From Pseudolactococcus sp041800635 (GTDB lineage Bacteria; Bacillota; Bacilli; Lactobacillales; Streptococcaceae), in the NCBI GenBank assembly GCA_047833645.1, contig CP181259.1:1674001-1738000 (forward strand): a DNA stretch of 64,000 nt, given 5' to 3'. The notes below the pieces were generated by a model, which was not told where the DNA came from, ran no database searches, and saw nothing but the letters and a program-made list of their open reading frames with translations. Shown piece by piece: positions 42,183 to 51,327 of this stretch; position 1 is the first letter of the stretch; the number at the start of each line of letters is the position of its first letter. The position numbers and the translations under genes are program-made.

Positions 42183-44537
42183 ATGACAGATTATAACTCG
42201 GCAACCTATCTTGGGAAAGTTGATGCTTGGTGGCGGACAGCTAACTATATCGCTGTTGCTCAAATGTATCTGAAAAACAATCCTTTATTAAAAACAGAAA
42301 TCCAAAAAGAAGATGTTAAAAATCATCCGATTGGTCACTGGGGAACAATTGCCGGTCAAAACTTTATTTATGCCCATCTTAATCGTGCCATTAATAAATA
42401 TGACCTCAATATGTTCTACATTGAAGGCCCAGGTCATGGTGGTCAGGTCATGGTTGCCAATTCCTACATTGATGGCAGCTATACTGAAATTTACCCAGAA
42501 ATCACACAAGATGAAGCTGGTTTCAAACAGTTATGTAAAATTTTCTCATTCCCTGGTGGGATTGCTTCCCACGCTGCCCCAGAAACACCAGGTTCTATCC
42601 ACGAAGGTGGCGAGTTAGGCTATGCGCTTTCTCACGCAACAGGTGCGATTTTAGACAATCCAGACGTGATCGCAGCGACAGTTATTGGTGATGGTGAAGC
42701 TGAAACAGGCCCGCTTGCTGCAGGTTGGTTTTCAAATACCTTCATCAATCCAGTCAATGATGGTGCAGTTTTACCCATTCTTTACCTCAATGGTGGTAAA
42801 ATCTCGAATCCGACAATCATGGAACGTAAATCGGATGCTGATTTAACCAAATATTTTGAAGGGCTCGGTTGGGATCCGATCTTTGTGTCAGGCACTGATG
42901 CGACGCAAGTCCATCCTGTTATGGCGGAAAGATTGGACCAAGCAATTGAAAAAATCAAGGCCATTCAAACAGAAGCGCGAAAAGGCAAAGCAGAAGAGGC
43001 AACAATGCCAGCTTGGCCTGTCCTGATCGTTCGGACACCAAAAGGTTGGACAGGACCAAAATCATGGGATAACGAACCAATTGAAGGGGGCTTTCGTGCG
43101 CACCAAGTCCCAATTCCAGTGGATGCCCACAATATGGCAAAAATTGATGCCCTCGTTGATTGGTTGAAATCTTATCGGCCAGAAGAGTTATTCGATGAAA
43201 ATGGGACAATTCGCGATGAAGTCCGTGAGATTTCGCCAAAAGGTGATCGTCGGATGTCAACTAATCCCGTGACAAATGGTGGAATTGATCCGAAACCGAT
43301 GGTCATCACAGATTGGAAAAAACACGCGCTTGACTTTGAGCCAGGCAGTATTTCAGCGCAAGACATGGTTGAGTTTGGTAAATATGTCAAAGACTTAATC
43401 GTGGCTAATCCTGATAATTTCCGTATTTTCGGACCAGATGAAACCAAGTCAAACCGACTAACATCAGTCTTTGATGTGACCAACCGCCAATGGTTGGGGG
43501 CTAAAAAAGAAGACTATGATGAATGGGTCTCACCAGTTGGTCGTGTCATTGATGGTCAATTATCTGAGCATCAATGTGAAGGATTCTTGGAAGGTTATGT
43601 CCTAACAGGGCGTCACGGATTCTTTGCTAGCTATGAAGCTTTCTTCCGTGTTGTCGATTCGATGATTACCCAACATTTCAAATGGTTGCGTAAGGCTAAA
43701 GAACAACCTTGGCGTAAGCACTACCCATCGCTTAACTTGGTCGCAACTTCAACTGTTTTCCAACAAGACCATAATGGCTATACCCATCAAGATCCAGGTC
43801 TCTTGACGCATTTGTCTGAGAAGAAACCAGAATTTATCCGGGAATACTTGCCAGCAGATACCAATACCATGTTGGCTGTCATGGCTGAAACTTTGGCATC
43901 AGAAGAATTGATTAATTTGATTGTCTGCTCGAAACAACCACGTGCGCAATTCTATTCGACTGAAGAAGCTGAAATCTTAGTTAAAGAAGGCTTGAAAGTG
44001 ATTGATTGGGCATCAACTGTCGCTGAAAACGAAGCACCTGATTTAGTCATTGCTGCTGCAGGTACAGAGCCTAACTTAGAGGCGCTTGCTGCGGTAACGA
44101 TTCTTAAAGCGGCTTATCCTGAGCTTAAAATTCGCTTTGTCAATGTCGTTGATTTACTCAAATTGCGCCATCCAAATGTTGATCCACGCGGTTTGACTGA
44201 CGACCAATTTGATGCTTACTTCACGGCTGATAAACCGGTTGTCTTTGCCTTCCATGGTTATGAAGGCTTGATTCGTGACATCTTCTTTGATCGTCATAAC
44301 CACAATGTCTTTATCCATGGTTACCGTGAAAATGGTGATATCACAACCCAATTTGATATGCGTGTCTTTAGTGAAATGGATCGTTTCCACTTGGCACAAG
44401 ATGCCGCAAACGCCGTTTTTGGTGATGAAGCATCAGCATTTTCACAAAAAATGACCGATACCATTAACTTCCACCATGACTACATCCGTGCCAACGGTGA
44501 AGATATTCCAGAAGTTGAAAACTGGCACTGGTCTTAA
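42183..44537 (+). CDS. xpk: Xylulose-5-phosphate/fructose-6-phosphate phosphoketolase
   Basis: 784 residues. TPP enzyme splitting xylulose-5-P into acetyl-P and glyceraldehyde-3-P. Family features: IGHWGTIAGQNFIYAHLNR, EGPGHGGQVMVANSYIDG, FPGGIASHAAPETPGSIHEGGELGY (split here for reading) with the TPP site IGDGEAETGPLA. RBS GAGGAGAG at 42164-42171. Follows xylB after 45 bases; together they carry xylose carbon into heterofermentation. Confidence 0.96.
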   Translation: MTDYNSATYLGKVDAWWRTANYIAVAQMYLKNNPLLKTEIQKEDVKNHPIGHWGTIAGQNFIYAHLNRAINKYDLNMFYIEGPGHGGQVMVANSYIDGSYTEIYPEITQDEAGFKQLCKIFSFPGGIASHAAPETPGSIHEGGELGYALSHATGAILDNPDVIAATVIGDGEAETGPLAAGWFSNTFINPVNDGAVLPILYLNGGKISNPTIMERKSDADLTKYFEGLGWDPIFVSGTDATQVHPVMAERLDQAIEKIKAIQTEARKGKAEEATMPAWPVLIVRTPKGWTGPKSWDNEPIEGGFRAHQVPIPVDAHNMAKIDALVDWLKSYRPEELFDENGTIRDEVREISPKGDRRMSTNPVTNGGIDPKPMVITDWKKHALDFEPGSISAQDMVEFGKYVKDLIVANPDNFRIFGPDETKSNRLTSVFDVTNRQWLGAKKEDYDEWVSPVGRVIDGQLSEHQCEGFLEGYVLTGRHGFFASYEAFFRVVDSMITQHFKWLRKAKEQPWRKHYPSLNLVATSTVFQQDHNGYTHQDPGLLTHLSEKKPEFIREYLPADTNTMLAVMAETLASEELINLIVCSKQPRAQFYSTEEAEILVKEGLKVIDWASTVAENEAPDLVIAAAGTEPNLEALAAVTILKAAYPELKIRFVNVVDLLKLRHPNVDPRGLTDDQFDAYFTADKPVVFAFHGYEGLIRDIFFDRHNHNVFIHGYRENGDITTQFDMRVFSEMDRFHLAQDAANAVFGDEASAFSQKMTDTINFHHDYIRANGEDIPEVENWHWS

Positions 44538-44538
44538 T

Positions 44539-44643
44539 TTAACCTGATTGTTCTAGAGAATGGTAGTCCACATCAACACCTAACCACTTGTTGATAACTT
44601 GATTGCGATACAAATATTGTGCCTCCTTAGCTAATTTTGATAA
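44539..44643 (-). pseudogene. Short minus-strand coding remnant or tiny ORF
   Basis: On the minus strand, between TAG (44644-44646) and TAA (44539-44541), the frame reads LSKLAKEAQYLYRNQVINK followed by WLGVDVDYHSLEQSG: protein-like composition without recognised family. Within it, AAGGAGG precedes a TTG, so a 24-residue peptide is conceivable. More likely the tail of a lost gene. The rest of the 44538-44825 gap holds a terminator and no other gene. Confidence 0.3.
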
Positions 44644-44708
44644 CTAATCAACTGCGATTCTCTATTCAATATTTATTATATAATCTAGGTACTAGACGAC
44701 ATAATGCA

Positions 44709-44749
44709 AAAGATATGCGTTCCCTGCTGTCAAGGGAGTGCATATTTTT
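44709..44749 (+). terminator. Rho-independent terminator between xpk and the mutarotase gene
   Basis: AAGATATGCGTTCCCT paired with AGGGAGTGCATATTTTT, 7-base loop. Confidence 0.85.
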
Positions 44750-44825
44750 GTTAACCATCAACCGAACCAAGAGTGGATGTTGAGTTTCAAGATTTCACAG
44801 GGTGAAATCGCAGAAAGGTAAAAAT

Positions 44826-45830
44826 ATGAGTGTAAAAGTCGAAAAGGTTAGCATGGGTGAGGGGAAGACAACCCAGCTAGTTAGAATAGAAAATGAGCGT
44901 CTTACAGTTGAATTAGTTGCTTATGGGGCACATTTATATCGTGTCTTGGCTAGGGATAGGTATGGTATAGCTGAAAATGTCGTTCTCAATGTGACACCAA
45001 TTTCAGCATTAGCCACTGATTTACAGTATTTTGGTGCGACCGTAGGCCCAGTCGCTGGTCGAATTAAACAAGCGCAAATTGGCTCACTAAGCTTAGAAGC
45101 AAACGAAAATGATAATTCACTCCATAGTGGGTCGCAAGGCTGGTCATTCCAAGAATGGGACTTGGATTGGCAAGAAACAGATGATGAGATTACTGTCATT
45201 TTCAGTTATATCGATCATCAATCTGGTTTCCCTGGTCCGATTACGACACAAGTCATTTATCATTTGATTGATGAGTATCTCAGCATTACTTTTACTGGAG
45301 AATCACCGGTTGACACCTTTTTCAATCCGACTAATCATGGCTATTTTAATCTTAGTGGTGAGTTGAAAACGGATATTCGACAACAAATCCTTGAAATTTC
45401 GGCCGACCATATTTTAGAAACAGATGCTGAGCTGATTCCGACAGGCACATTCTTACCGGTAGCAGAGATGGCCTACGATTTCACCACAGCTAAACCATTA
45501 GAAAACGCGCTAAACGAGCTGCCAAACGGCTTGGATACAGCTTTTGTTTTTGATGACCATGCGGGTGAAAACCAAGTCACCTTGTACGATGAAGTGAGTG
45601 GCAGACGACTGGACGTGATGAGCGAGGCAGGAAGTGTTATCATTTACAGTGCAAGTGGCTGGAATCGCGATACCCAAGTGAATTATCATCCAATGGCTAA
45701 AGAACTGGGGTTAGCAATTGAGTTTCAAGAGTTGCCTGATCTACCACATCATCCAGAATGGGGAAGTATCGCACTTCCGCCAGATGAAAAAGTTGCCAAG
45801 ACAATTCATTATAGATTTGGAGTCAACTAA
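44826..45830 (+). CDS. Aldose 1-epimerase (mutarotase)
   Basis: 334 residues, galactose-mutarotase fold. Catalytic histidines are in NSLHSGSQGW and FNPTNHGYFNLSG, and the catalytic Glu in AIEFQELPD near the end. Interconverts sugar anomers, here probably xylose or oligosaccharide products given the xyl context. Start ATG 44826 with AGAAAGG (44812-44818). No promoter is clear; a terminator lies just upstream. Followed after one base by a ThuA-like gene. Confidence 0.9.
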   Translation: MSVKVEKVSMGEGKTTQLVRIENERLTVELVAYGAHLYRVLARDRYGIAENVVLNVTPISALATDLQYFGATVGPVAGRIKQAQIGSLSLEANENDNSLHSGSQGWSFQEWDLDWQETDDEITVIFSYIDHQSGFPGPITTQVIYHLIDEYLSITFTGESPVDTFFNPTNHGYFNLSGELKTDIRQQILEISADHILETDAELIPTGTFLPVAEMAYDFTTAKPLENALNELPNGLDTAFVFDDHAGENQVTLYDEVSGRRLDVMSEAGSVIIYSASGWNRDTQVNYHPMAKELGLAIEFQELPDLPHHPEWGSIALPPDEKVAKTIHYRFGVN

Positions 45831-45831
45831 A

Positions 45832-46503
45832 ATGGTCAAAACAATCATTAGTATTACAGGAGATTATTATCATGAAGGAACGGACACCGATCAGTATCTT
45901 CAGCGTGTTTTAAGTTTGCTAGATGAGCCAGTTATCTATGAAAATATCCCTATAGATGCTTTAGCTGAAGCACTTTCTAAAAATCCAGACCTCATGATCC
46001 TATCGGTTGAAAATCAACGGACGCCTCGACAAACAGACATAAGTGAATGGCTGACGCCGGAAATAAGTGATTTGATCACGACTTATGTCGATCATGGCGG
46101 CAGCTGGCTTGCGCTACACTCAGGTATGTCTAACTATCCGATTGATTCGGGCTATATTCAAATGCTAAAAGGCTATTTTATCCAGCATCCGGAGGCTATG
46201 CCGGTCACCTACAAGTGTGATTTAGCGGAGTCGCCAAATCAATTTGTTATTCAGGATGAACATTATCAAGTGGGTCTTGTTGATGATTATACGCATATTT
46301 TCCTACGGAGTTTTTCGGATGCGGGTGAATCCGTTGCGGGTTGGCGACATTTTTATGGCAGCGGAAAAGTGGCAGGATATGTGCCTGCTCACGATATTGA
46401 GGGCATGCTAGATGAGCAAAATTTAAATTTGTTAAAAACGGTTGTCGACTGGCTGCTGAAGCATCAATCAAGTGTCAGGTGGAAACACTACCTCAAAGGG
46501 TAA
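45832..46503 (+). CDS. ThuA-like (trehalose-utilisation domain) protein
   Basis: 223 residues, class I glutamine-amidotransferase-like fold: ISITGDYYHEGTD at the start, LMILSVENQ, GGSWLALHSG, FYGSGKVAGYVPAHD. ThuA-family proteins accompany sugar or sugar-alcohol genes, and some relatives are implicated in oxidised-sugar pathways; the exact reaction is unknown. Start ATG at 45832, one base after the mutarotase stop, so coupled. Placed between the mutarotase and xylR, it is probably a xylose/xyloside accessory enzyme. Confidence 0.75.
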   Translation: MVKTIISITGDYYHEGTDTDQYLQRVLSLLDEPVIYENIPIDALAEALSKNPDLMILSVENQRTPRQTDISEWLTPEISDLITTYVDHGGSWLALHSGMSNYPIDSGYIQMLKGYFIQHPEAMPVTYKCDLAESPNQFVIQDEHYQVGLVDDYTHIFLRSFSDAGESVAGWRHFYGSGKVAGYVPAHDIEGMLDEQNLNLLKTVVDWLLKHQSSVRWKHYLKG

Positions 46504-46617
46504 ATGGTTATTAAAGCACGGTAACTTGCGGAGGAAATAAGAAGAGGTTGAGAGGATGCAACCTCTTTTTTGAAGATTGAAAGACTTGAATCGATGAAAA
46601 TATTAAAATATAATGAA

Positions 46618-46650
46618 AGTTCGTTGACCGAACTAATAAAAATTGCTATA
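46618..46650 (+). promoter_or_regulatory. XylR operator and -10 region of xylR
   Basis: AGTTCG-N5-CGAACT (46618-46634), the same element as at xylB and xylA; TATAAT-like TATAATA begins at 46647. Suggests autoregulation of xylR. Confidence 0.75.
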
Positions 46651-46687
46651 ATATAACCTATAGAGGATTGGACGAGAGGTAAGTAAA

Positions 46688-47872
46688 ATGGTTAAAAAAG
46701 CAAATCTAGACGTTGTTAGAGAAAATAATCGAAAGTTAGTTCTACAAACACTGTTCAATTCAGAAAAAACATCGAGAAGTTCGATTTCTAAAGCAGTTGG
46801 GTTACAAAAGTCAACGGTCTCATCGATTTTTCTTGATTTGGAAGAAGAAGGTTTTGTTCAAGAATTAGGGATTGGCGAGTCGTCAAATGTTGGTGGTCGC
46901 AAACCAAGTATGATACGTTTCAATCGAGCATACGGTTATGTACTAGCTTTCGATATGGGTGTGAGACATCTACGTTATACCATTAATCGCTTGAGTGGCG
47001 AAATAATCAGTGATGGTGCGATTGAGATTCAGTCAAAAAAAGTTGCCCCCGTTTTTGAAGAGATGAAAAAAGTCATTGAATCGATAGACATTCAGGATAT
47101 GATTGAGAACTTAGTTGGCATTGCGGTAGCCGTCCATGCACCAGTTTTCAATAATCACATTATCTACAGTCCTTTCTTTGAATTTGAAGACTTTGATTTG
47201 GTGGGTGAACTGGAAAAATTGACATATGTTCCCGTCCTCATCGAAAATGAAGCCAATCTGGCTGCAATTTTCTACCGTGATTATCATGTTTATAATAAGG
47301 AAGTTGACTATAAAGATTTCGTTGCCTTAAATATCCATAATGGGATTGGGGTTGGTATCATCTGTGAAGGTTATGTTTTCAGAGGGGTTGATGGTTTAGC
47401 TGGTGAAGTTGGTCGCACGATTGTCTATGATGCGAAAGCTAATCTAAACAGTGCCGGAGATTTACCGAGACTAGAGGATTTGTATTCTGAAAATGCGATT
47501 ATTGATCGCGCTGCCGTGATAAAAAAAGTGGACAATTTTTCTCGAGAAGCATTTTTGGAACTGCTAAAAGACAGAGATCCCGAAATCATGCCTCTAATCA
47601 AAGAGTGGGAGATGGCGATTGCAGCCTTTATCTACAATCTCAACCAACTCTATGCGCCACAAGCTATCTTTATCACCTCACGAATTTTCGATAATTTTCC
47701 AGAAATTGCCCAAGAAACTTTGCTTAATGTTGAACAGTTCAATAGTGTGCATAAACCTGATTTGATCTTTTCTGATTCATCTGTGCAGGATGCCTCAATG
47801 TTAGGTGCTGTGGCGCTGATTTCAAGACATGTATTGGGATTACAAGATCATATGTTAAAATTTACTTTATAA
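46688..47872 (+). CDS. xylR: Xylose repressor XylR (ROK family)
   Basis: 394 residues. N-terminal winged HTH (NRKLVLQTLFNSEKTSRSSI, SKAVGLQKSTVSSIFLDLEEE) and a ROK sugar-binding domain (LAFDMGVRHLRYTI; GIAVAVHAPV; NEANLAAIFYRD; HNGIGVGIICEG; GLAGEVG). Binds the AGTTCG-N5-CGAACT repeats and releases on xylose. RBS GAGAGG at 46674-46679. Lies between the units it probably controls. Confidence 0.93.
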   Translation: MVKKANLDVVRENNRKLVLQTLFNSEKTSRSSISKAVGLQKSTVSSIFLDLEEEGFVQELGIGESSNVGGRKPSMIRFNRAYGYVLAFDMGVRHLRYTINRLSGEIISDGAIEIQSKKVAPVFEEMKKVIESIDIQDMIENLVGIAVAVHAPVFNNHIIYSPFFEFEDFDLVGELEKLTYVPVLIENEANLAAIFYRDYHVYNKEVDYKDFVALNIHNGIGVGIICEGYVFRGVDGLAGEVGRTIVYDAKANLNSAGDLPRLEDLYSENAIIDRAAVIKKVDNFSREAFLELLKDRDPEIMPLIKEWEMAIAAFIYNLNQLYAPQAIFITSRIFDNFPEIAQETLLNVEQFNSVHKPDLIFSDSSVQDASMLGAVALISRHVLGLQDHMLKFTL

Positions 47873-47876
47873 AATC

Positions 47877-47906
47877 ATGCTAGAAGTCACTTCTGGCATT
47901 TTTTTA
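47877..47906 (+). terminator. Rho-independent terminator after xylR
   Basis: ATGCTAGAA (47877-47885), loop GTCAC, TTCTGGCAT (47891-47899), then T7. Confidence 0.85.
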
Positions 47907-47989
47907 TTGCACAAGTCAGCGCTAACCTGTTGTGATAAATGATTGATAGTGGATACAGAAAAATATTTAGAAAAATTATCAAAAAGTGC

Positions 47990-48051
47990 TTGACAAGTCA
48001 TTTGAAAACGATTATAATTATCTTTGTAAGTTAGTTCGTCAAACGAACTTA
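47990..48051 (+). promoter_or_regulatory. xylA promoter with cre-like site and XylR operator
   Basis: TTGACA (47990-47995), 17 bases, TATAAT (48013-48018). TGAAAACGATTATA (48003-48016) matches cre at 13 of 14 positions and covers the -10. TTAGTTCG-N5-CGAACTTA (48031-48051) is the XylR repeat. Predicts xylose induction and glucose repression. Confidence 0.88.
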
Positions 48052-48099
48052 AAAATTTAAAACTAAATTAAGCTCAAAAATGAGCAGGAGGAAGAAAAA

Positions 48100-49410
48100 A
48101 TGGCCTATTTTCCAGAGATAGAGAAAATTCAGTATGAGGGTGTTTCAAGCAAAAACCCTTTCGCATTCCGTCACTACAACCCAGAAGAAGTTGTAGAAGG
48201 TAAAACAATGAAAGAGCATCTGCGTTTTGCGATTGCTTACTGGCATACCATGACGCAAGATGGTTCTGATCCATTTGGTAATGCGACTAACCAACGCCCT
48301 TGGTTTGGTGCAACACCACTTGAAACAGCCAAAAATCGCGTTGAAGCTTTCTTCGAAATCTTGGTCAAACTCGATGCGTCTTATTTCTGTTTCCACGATA
48401 TCGACATCGCACCAGAAGGCGACACACTTGAAGAATTTTTCTCAAATTTGGATATCATCACTGATTTAATCAAAGAAAAAATGGACGAAACAGGCATTAA
48501 ATTGCTTTGGAACACGGCTAACTTGTTCTCAAATCCACGTTTTGTCAATGGTGCAGGTTCATCCAACAACGCCGATGTCTTTGCTTACTCAGCAGCCCAA
48601 ATCAAAAAAGGTTTGGACATCTCTAAAAAACTTGGTGGCGAAAACTACGTCTTCTGGGGTGGTCGTGAAGGTTACGAATCACTCTTAAATACAGACATGG
48701 CACTTGAACAAGACAATATCGCCCGTCTCTTCAAAATGGCGATTGCTTATGGCGAAAAAATTGGTCATAAACCACAATTCTTGATCGAACCAAAACCAAA
48801 AGAACCAACGAAACATCAATATGATTTCGATGCGGCAACAACCCTTGCGTTCATCTTGAAATACAACTTGCAAGATGACTTCAAACTCAACCTTGAAGGG
48901 AACCACGCAACCTTAGCAGGTCATACTTTCGAACATGAATTGACAGTGGCCCGTATCAATGATGCCCTCGGTTCAATCGATGCCAACCAAGGCGACGTTT
49001 TATTGGGCTGGGACACAGATGAATTCCCAACCAATGTCTTTGATACAACGCTTGTCATGATTGAAATCTTGGAAAACAATGGGATTGCACCTGGTGGGAT
49101 TAACTTTGACTCTAAAGTCCGTCGGTCATCATTTGCACCAGAAGATTTATTCTTGGCACATATTGCCGGATTTGATACTTTTGCCCGTGGTTTGAAAGGT
49201 GCGGCAGCGATTCGTGCTGATAAATTCTTGTCAGATTTGAAAGCGAAACGCTATGCTAGTTACCAAACAGGGATTGGAGCCAATATCTTGGCAGACAAGG
49301 AAGACCTTGAGAGCTTGACTGAATACTCACTTAAAAATGGTGCTGCGATCACAAATGAATCAAGTCATATTGAACTTGTGAAGTCACATCTTAACGATTA
49401 TTTGGTTTAA
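48100..49410 (+). CDS. xylA: Xylose isomerase
   Basis: 436 residues, class II xylose isomerase. Active-site His in FCFHDIDIAPEGD, VFWGGREGYE, metal ligands in LLEPKPKEPTKHQYDFD-type segment (IEPKPKEPTKHQYD), LEGNHATLAGHTFEHE and WDTDEFPT. Converts D-xylose to D-xylulose. RBS AGGAGG at 48087-48092. Strongly biased codon use compared with neighbours (many TTC, AAC, GGT) suggests high expression. Confidence 0.97.
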   Translation: MAYFPEIEKIQYEGVSSKNPFAFRHYNPEEVVEGKTMKEHLRFAIAYWHTMTQDGSDPFGNATNQRPWFGATPLETAKNRVEAFFEILVKLDASYFCFHDIDIAPEGDTLEEFFSNLDIITDLIKEKMDETGIKLLWNTANLFSNPRFVNGAGSSNNADVFAYSAAQIKKGLDISKKLGGENYVFWGGREGYESLLNTDMALEQDNIARLFKMAIAYGEKIGHKPQFLIEPKPKEPTKHQYDFDAATTLAFILKYNLQDDFKLNLEGNHATLAGHTFEHELTVARINDALGSIDANQGDVLLGWDTDEFPTNVFDTTLVMIEILENNGIAPGGINFDSKVRRSSFAPEDLFLAHIAGFDTFARGLKGAAAIRADKFLSDLKAKRYASYQTGIGANILADKEDLESLTEYSLKNGAAITNESSHIELVKSHLNDYLV

Positions 49411-49561
49411 TAGACTTAGGTCCTAAATATATCGAGTAGTTGAGTCTGTTATAGGCATTCAAGCATAAAACTAGTACAGATTTCGGCTAGTTTCAGATTT
49501 GAACGAGTATAGACGACAACTACTCCCTTATGTTTAGGAAAATTAATGGAGGAAAATTAAT

Positions 49562-51229
49562 ATGAAAATTCAAAATCCAGTTTTACCTGGTTTTAATTCA
49601 GATCCGTCGATTATTCGCGTTGAGGATACTTATTATATTGCGACATCAACATTTGAATGGTTCCCAGGTGTCCGGATTCATACATCAAAAGATCTAGTAC
49701 ACTGGAATTTGGAAGCGCACCCATTATCAACCGTTGATTTACTCGACATGCGTGGCAACCCAGCATCTGGTGGGATTTGGGCGCCTGATTTATCCTATGC
49801 CGATGGTAAATTCTGGCTTGTTTATACCGATACCAAAATTACAGATGGCTCATTTAAAGATATGACCAATTATTTGACAACAGCGACTGATATCACAGGG
49901 CCGTGGTCTGAACCGATTAAACTAAACGGTGTTGGTTTTGATGCATCACTATTTCATGATGATGATGGTCGAAAATACCTCATCCAACAAACTTGGGATC
50001 ATCGTGAGTACAAACACGCCTTTGATGGGTTAACCTTGACAGAATATGATGCCAAAGCTGAGCGACTTTTACCTGAAACTGCGCGTACAGTTTATCGCGG
50101 GACTGAAGTGAAATTAGTCGAAGGACCGCATATTTATAAAATAAATGGCTATTATTACATTTTTGCGGCACAAGGTGGGACTGTTTACACACACGAAGAA
50201 GTCGTTGCACGTTCGAAAACGCTAGATGCGCTATCATTTGAAACGCAACCGGGTGAAGTTTTCTTGACGAATTTCGACACGCCATTTAACTATATTCAAA
50301 AACAAGGACATGGTGGCTTAGTGGATACGCCTTCTGGCGAATGGTACTATGCTTCCTTATGCGGTCGGCCTTGGCATCATCCGAATGAAAGTATCACAGA
50401 GCCACGCGGTTGGTGTACTTTAGGACGCGAAACGTCAATCCAAAAAGTCGAATGGGATGAAACAGGCTGGCCTCATATTGTGGGTGGCCATGGTGGCACG
50501 ACAGAAGTTGACGCACCAAAAGATGCCATCTTCACAGAAGCGCCAGCCAATCATAACCAATTTAATGAATTTGATGAAAAAGAACTAGACATCAATTTCA
50601 ATACCTTGCGTGTGCCATTTGATGCCAAAATGGGCAATATCAATGATGAAGTCCCTGGTCATCTCCGATTATATGGTCAAGGCTCACTTGAAAATTTCTT
50701 TGACTTATCCTTGGTCGCAAGACGTTGGCAAGCCTTTAACTTCAACGCTGAAACGAAAGTCAAATTTAACCCGACGAGCTATCAAGCCATGGCTGGTTTG
50801 ACCAACTACTATAATGATAAACATTACTCATGGATTTTCATCACTTGGAATGAAATCAATGGTGCCGTCATTGAAATCGCACAAAATGATCGCGGCAATT
50901 ACACTTCATTCTTAAAAGATGATGCCATCAAAATTCCAGAAGGGACAGACTATGTTTGGTTCCGGACAAAAGTGCGTAAACAGACCTATACTTATGAGTA
51001 TTCCTTTGATGGTCAAACGTATTTTGAAATCCCTATCGTTTTGGATGCAGCCATTCTTTCAGATGATTATGTCAATCAAACCATGGGAGGCTTCTTTACA
51101 GGTGCCTTTGTCGGTCTGGCGGCAGTAGATTATGCTGGTTATCGGACACCTGCTGATTTTGATTATTTCAACTATGAAGAATTGGAAGATTTGGACGAAA
51201 AAGGATATACTGGTGCTGGATTGAAATAG
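49562..51229 (+). CDS. xynB: Beta-xylosidase, GH43
   Basis: 555 residues, no signal peptide, so cytoplasmic: it would act on imported xylobiose or xylosides. GH43 catalytic triad visible: Asp14 in FNSDPSI, Asp127 in GFDASLF and Glu187 in VEGPHIY. The C-terminal half (about 320-540) is the beta-sandwich domain typical of XynB-type (GH43_11) enzymes. RBS GGAGG at 49551-49555. No promoter or operator is evident in the 151 bases after xylA, so cotranscription with xylA is likely. Confidence 0.93.
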   Translation: MKIQNPVLPGFNSDPSIIRVEDTYYIATSTFEWFPGVRIHTSKDLVHWNLEAHPLSTVDLLDMRGNPASGGIWAPDLSYADGKFWLVYTDTKITDGSFKDMTNYLTTATDITGPWSEPIKLNGVGFDASLFHDDDGRKYLIQQTWDHREYKHAFDGLTLTEYDAKAERLLPETARTVYRGTEVKLVEGPHIYKINGYYYIFAAQGGTVYTHEEVVARSKTLDALSFETQPGEVFLTNFDTPFNYIQKQGHGGLVDTPSGEWYYASLCGRPWHHPNESITEPRGWCTLGRETSIQKVEWDETGWPHIVGGHGGTTEVDAPKDAIFTEAPANHNQFNEFDEKELDINFNTLRVPFDAKMGNINDEVPGHLRLYGQGSLENFFDLSLVARRWQAFNFNAETKVKFNPTSYQAMAGLTNYYNDKHYSWIFITWNEINGAVIEIAQNDRGNYTSFLKDDAIKIPEGTDYVWFRTKVRKQTYTYEYSFDGQTYFEIPIVLDAAILSDDYVNQTMGGFFTGAFVGLAAVDYAGYRTPADFDYFNYEELEDLDEKGYTGAGLK

Positions 51230-51327
51230 TAGCTTTCGGTATCATGAAAAGGTAGAGTACGTAATTTTTATCAAAACGGTATTAATTTGTAAAAAATAAG
51301 CTATGATAAGCGTAAAAGGAGGGTGCG

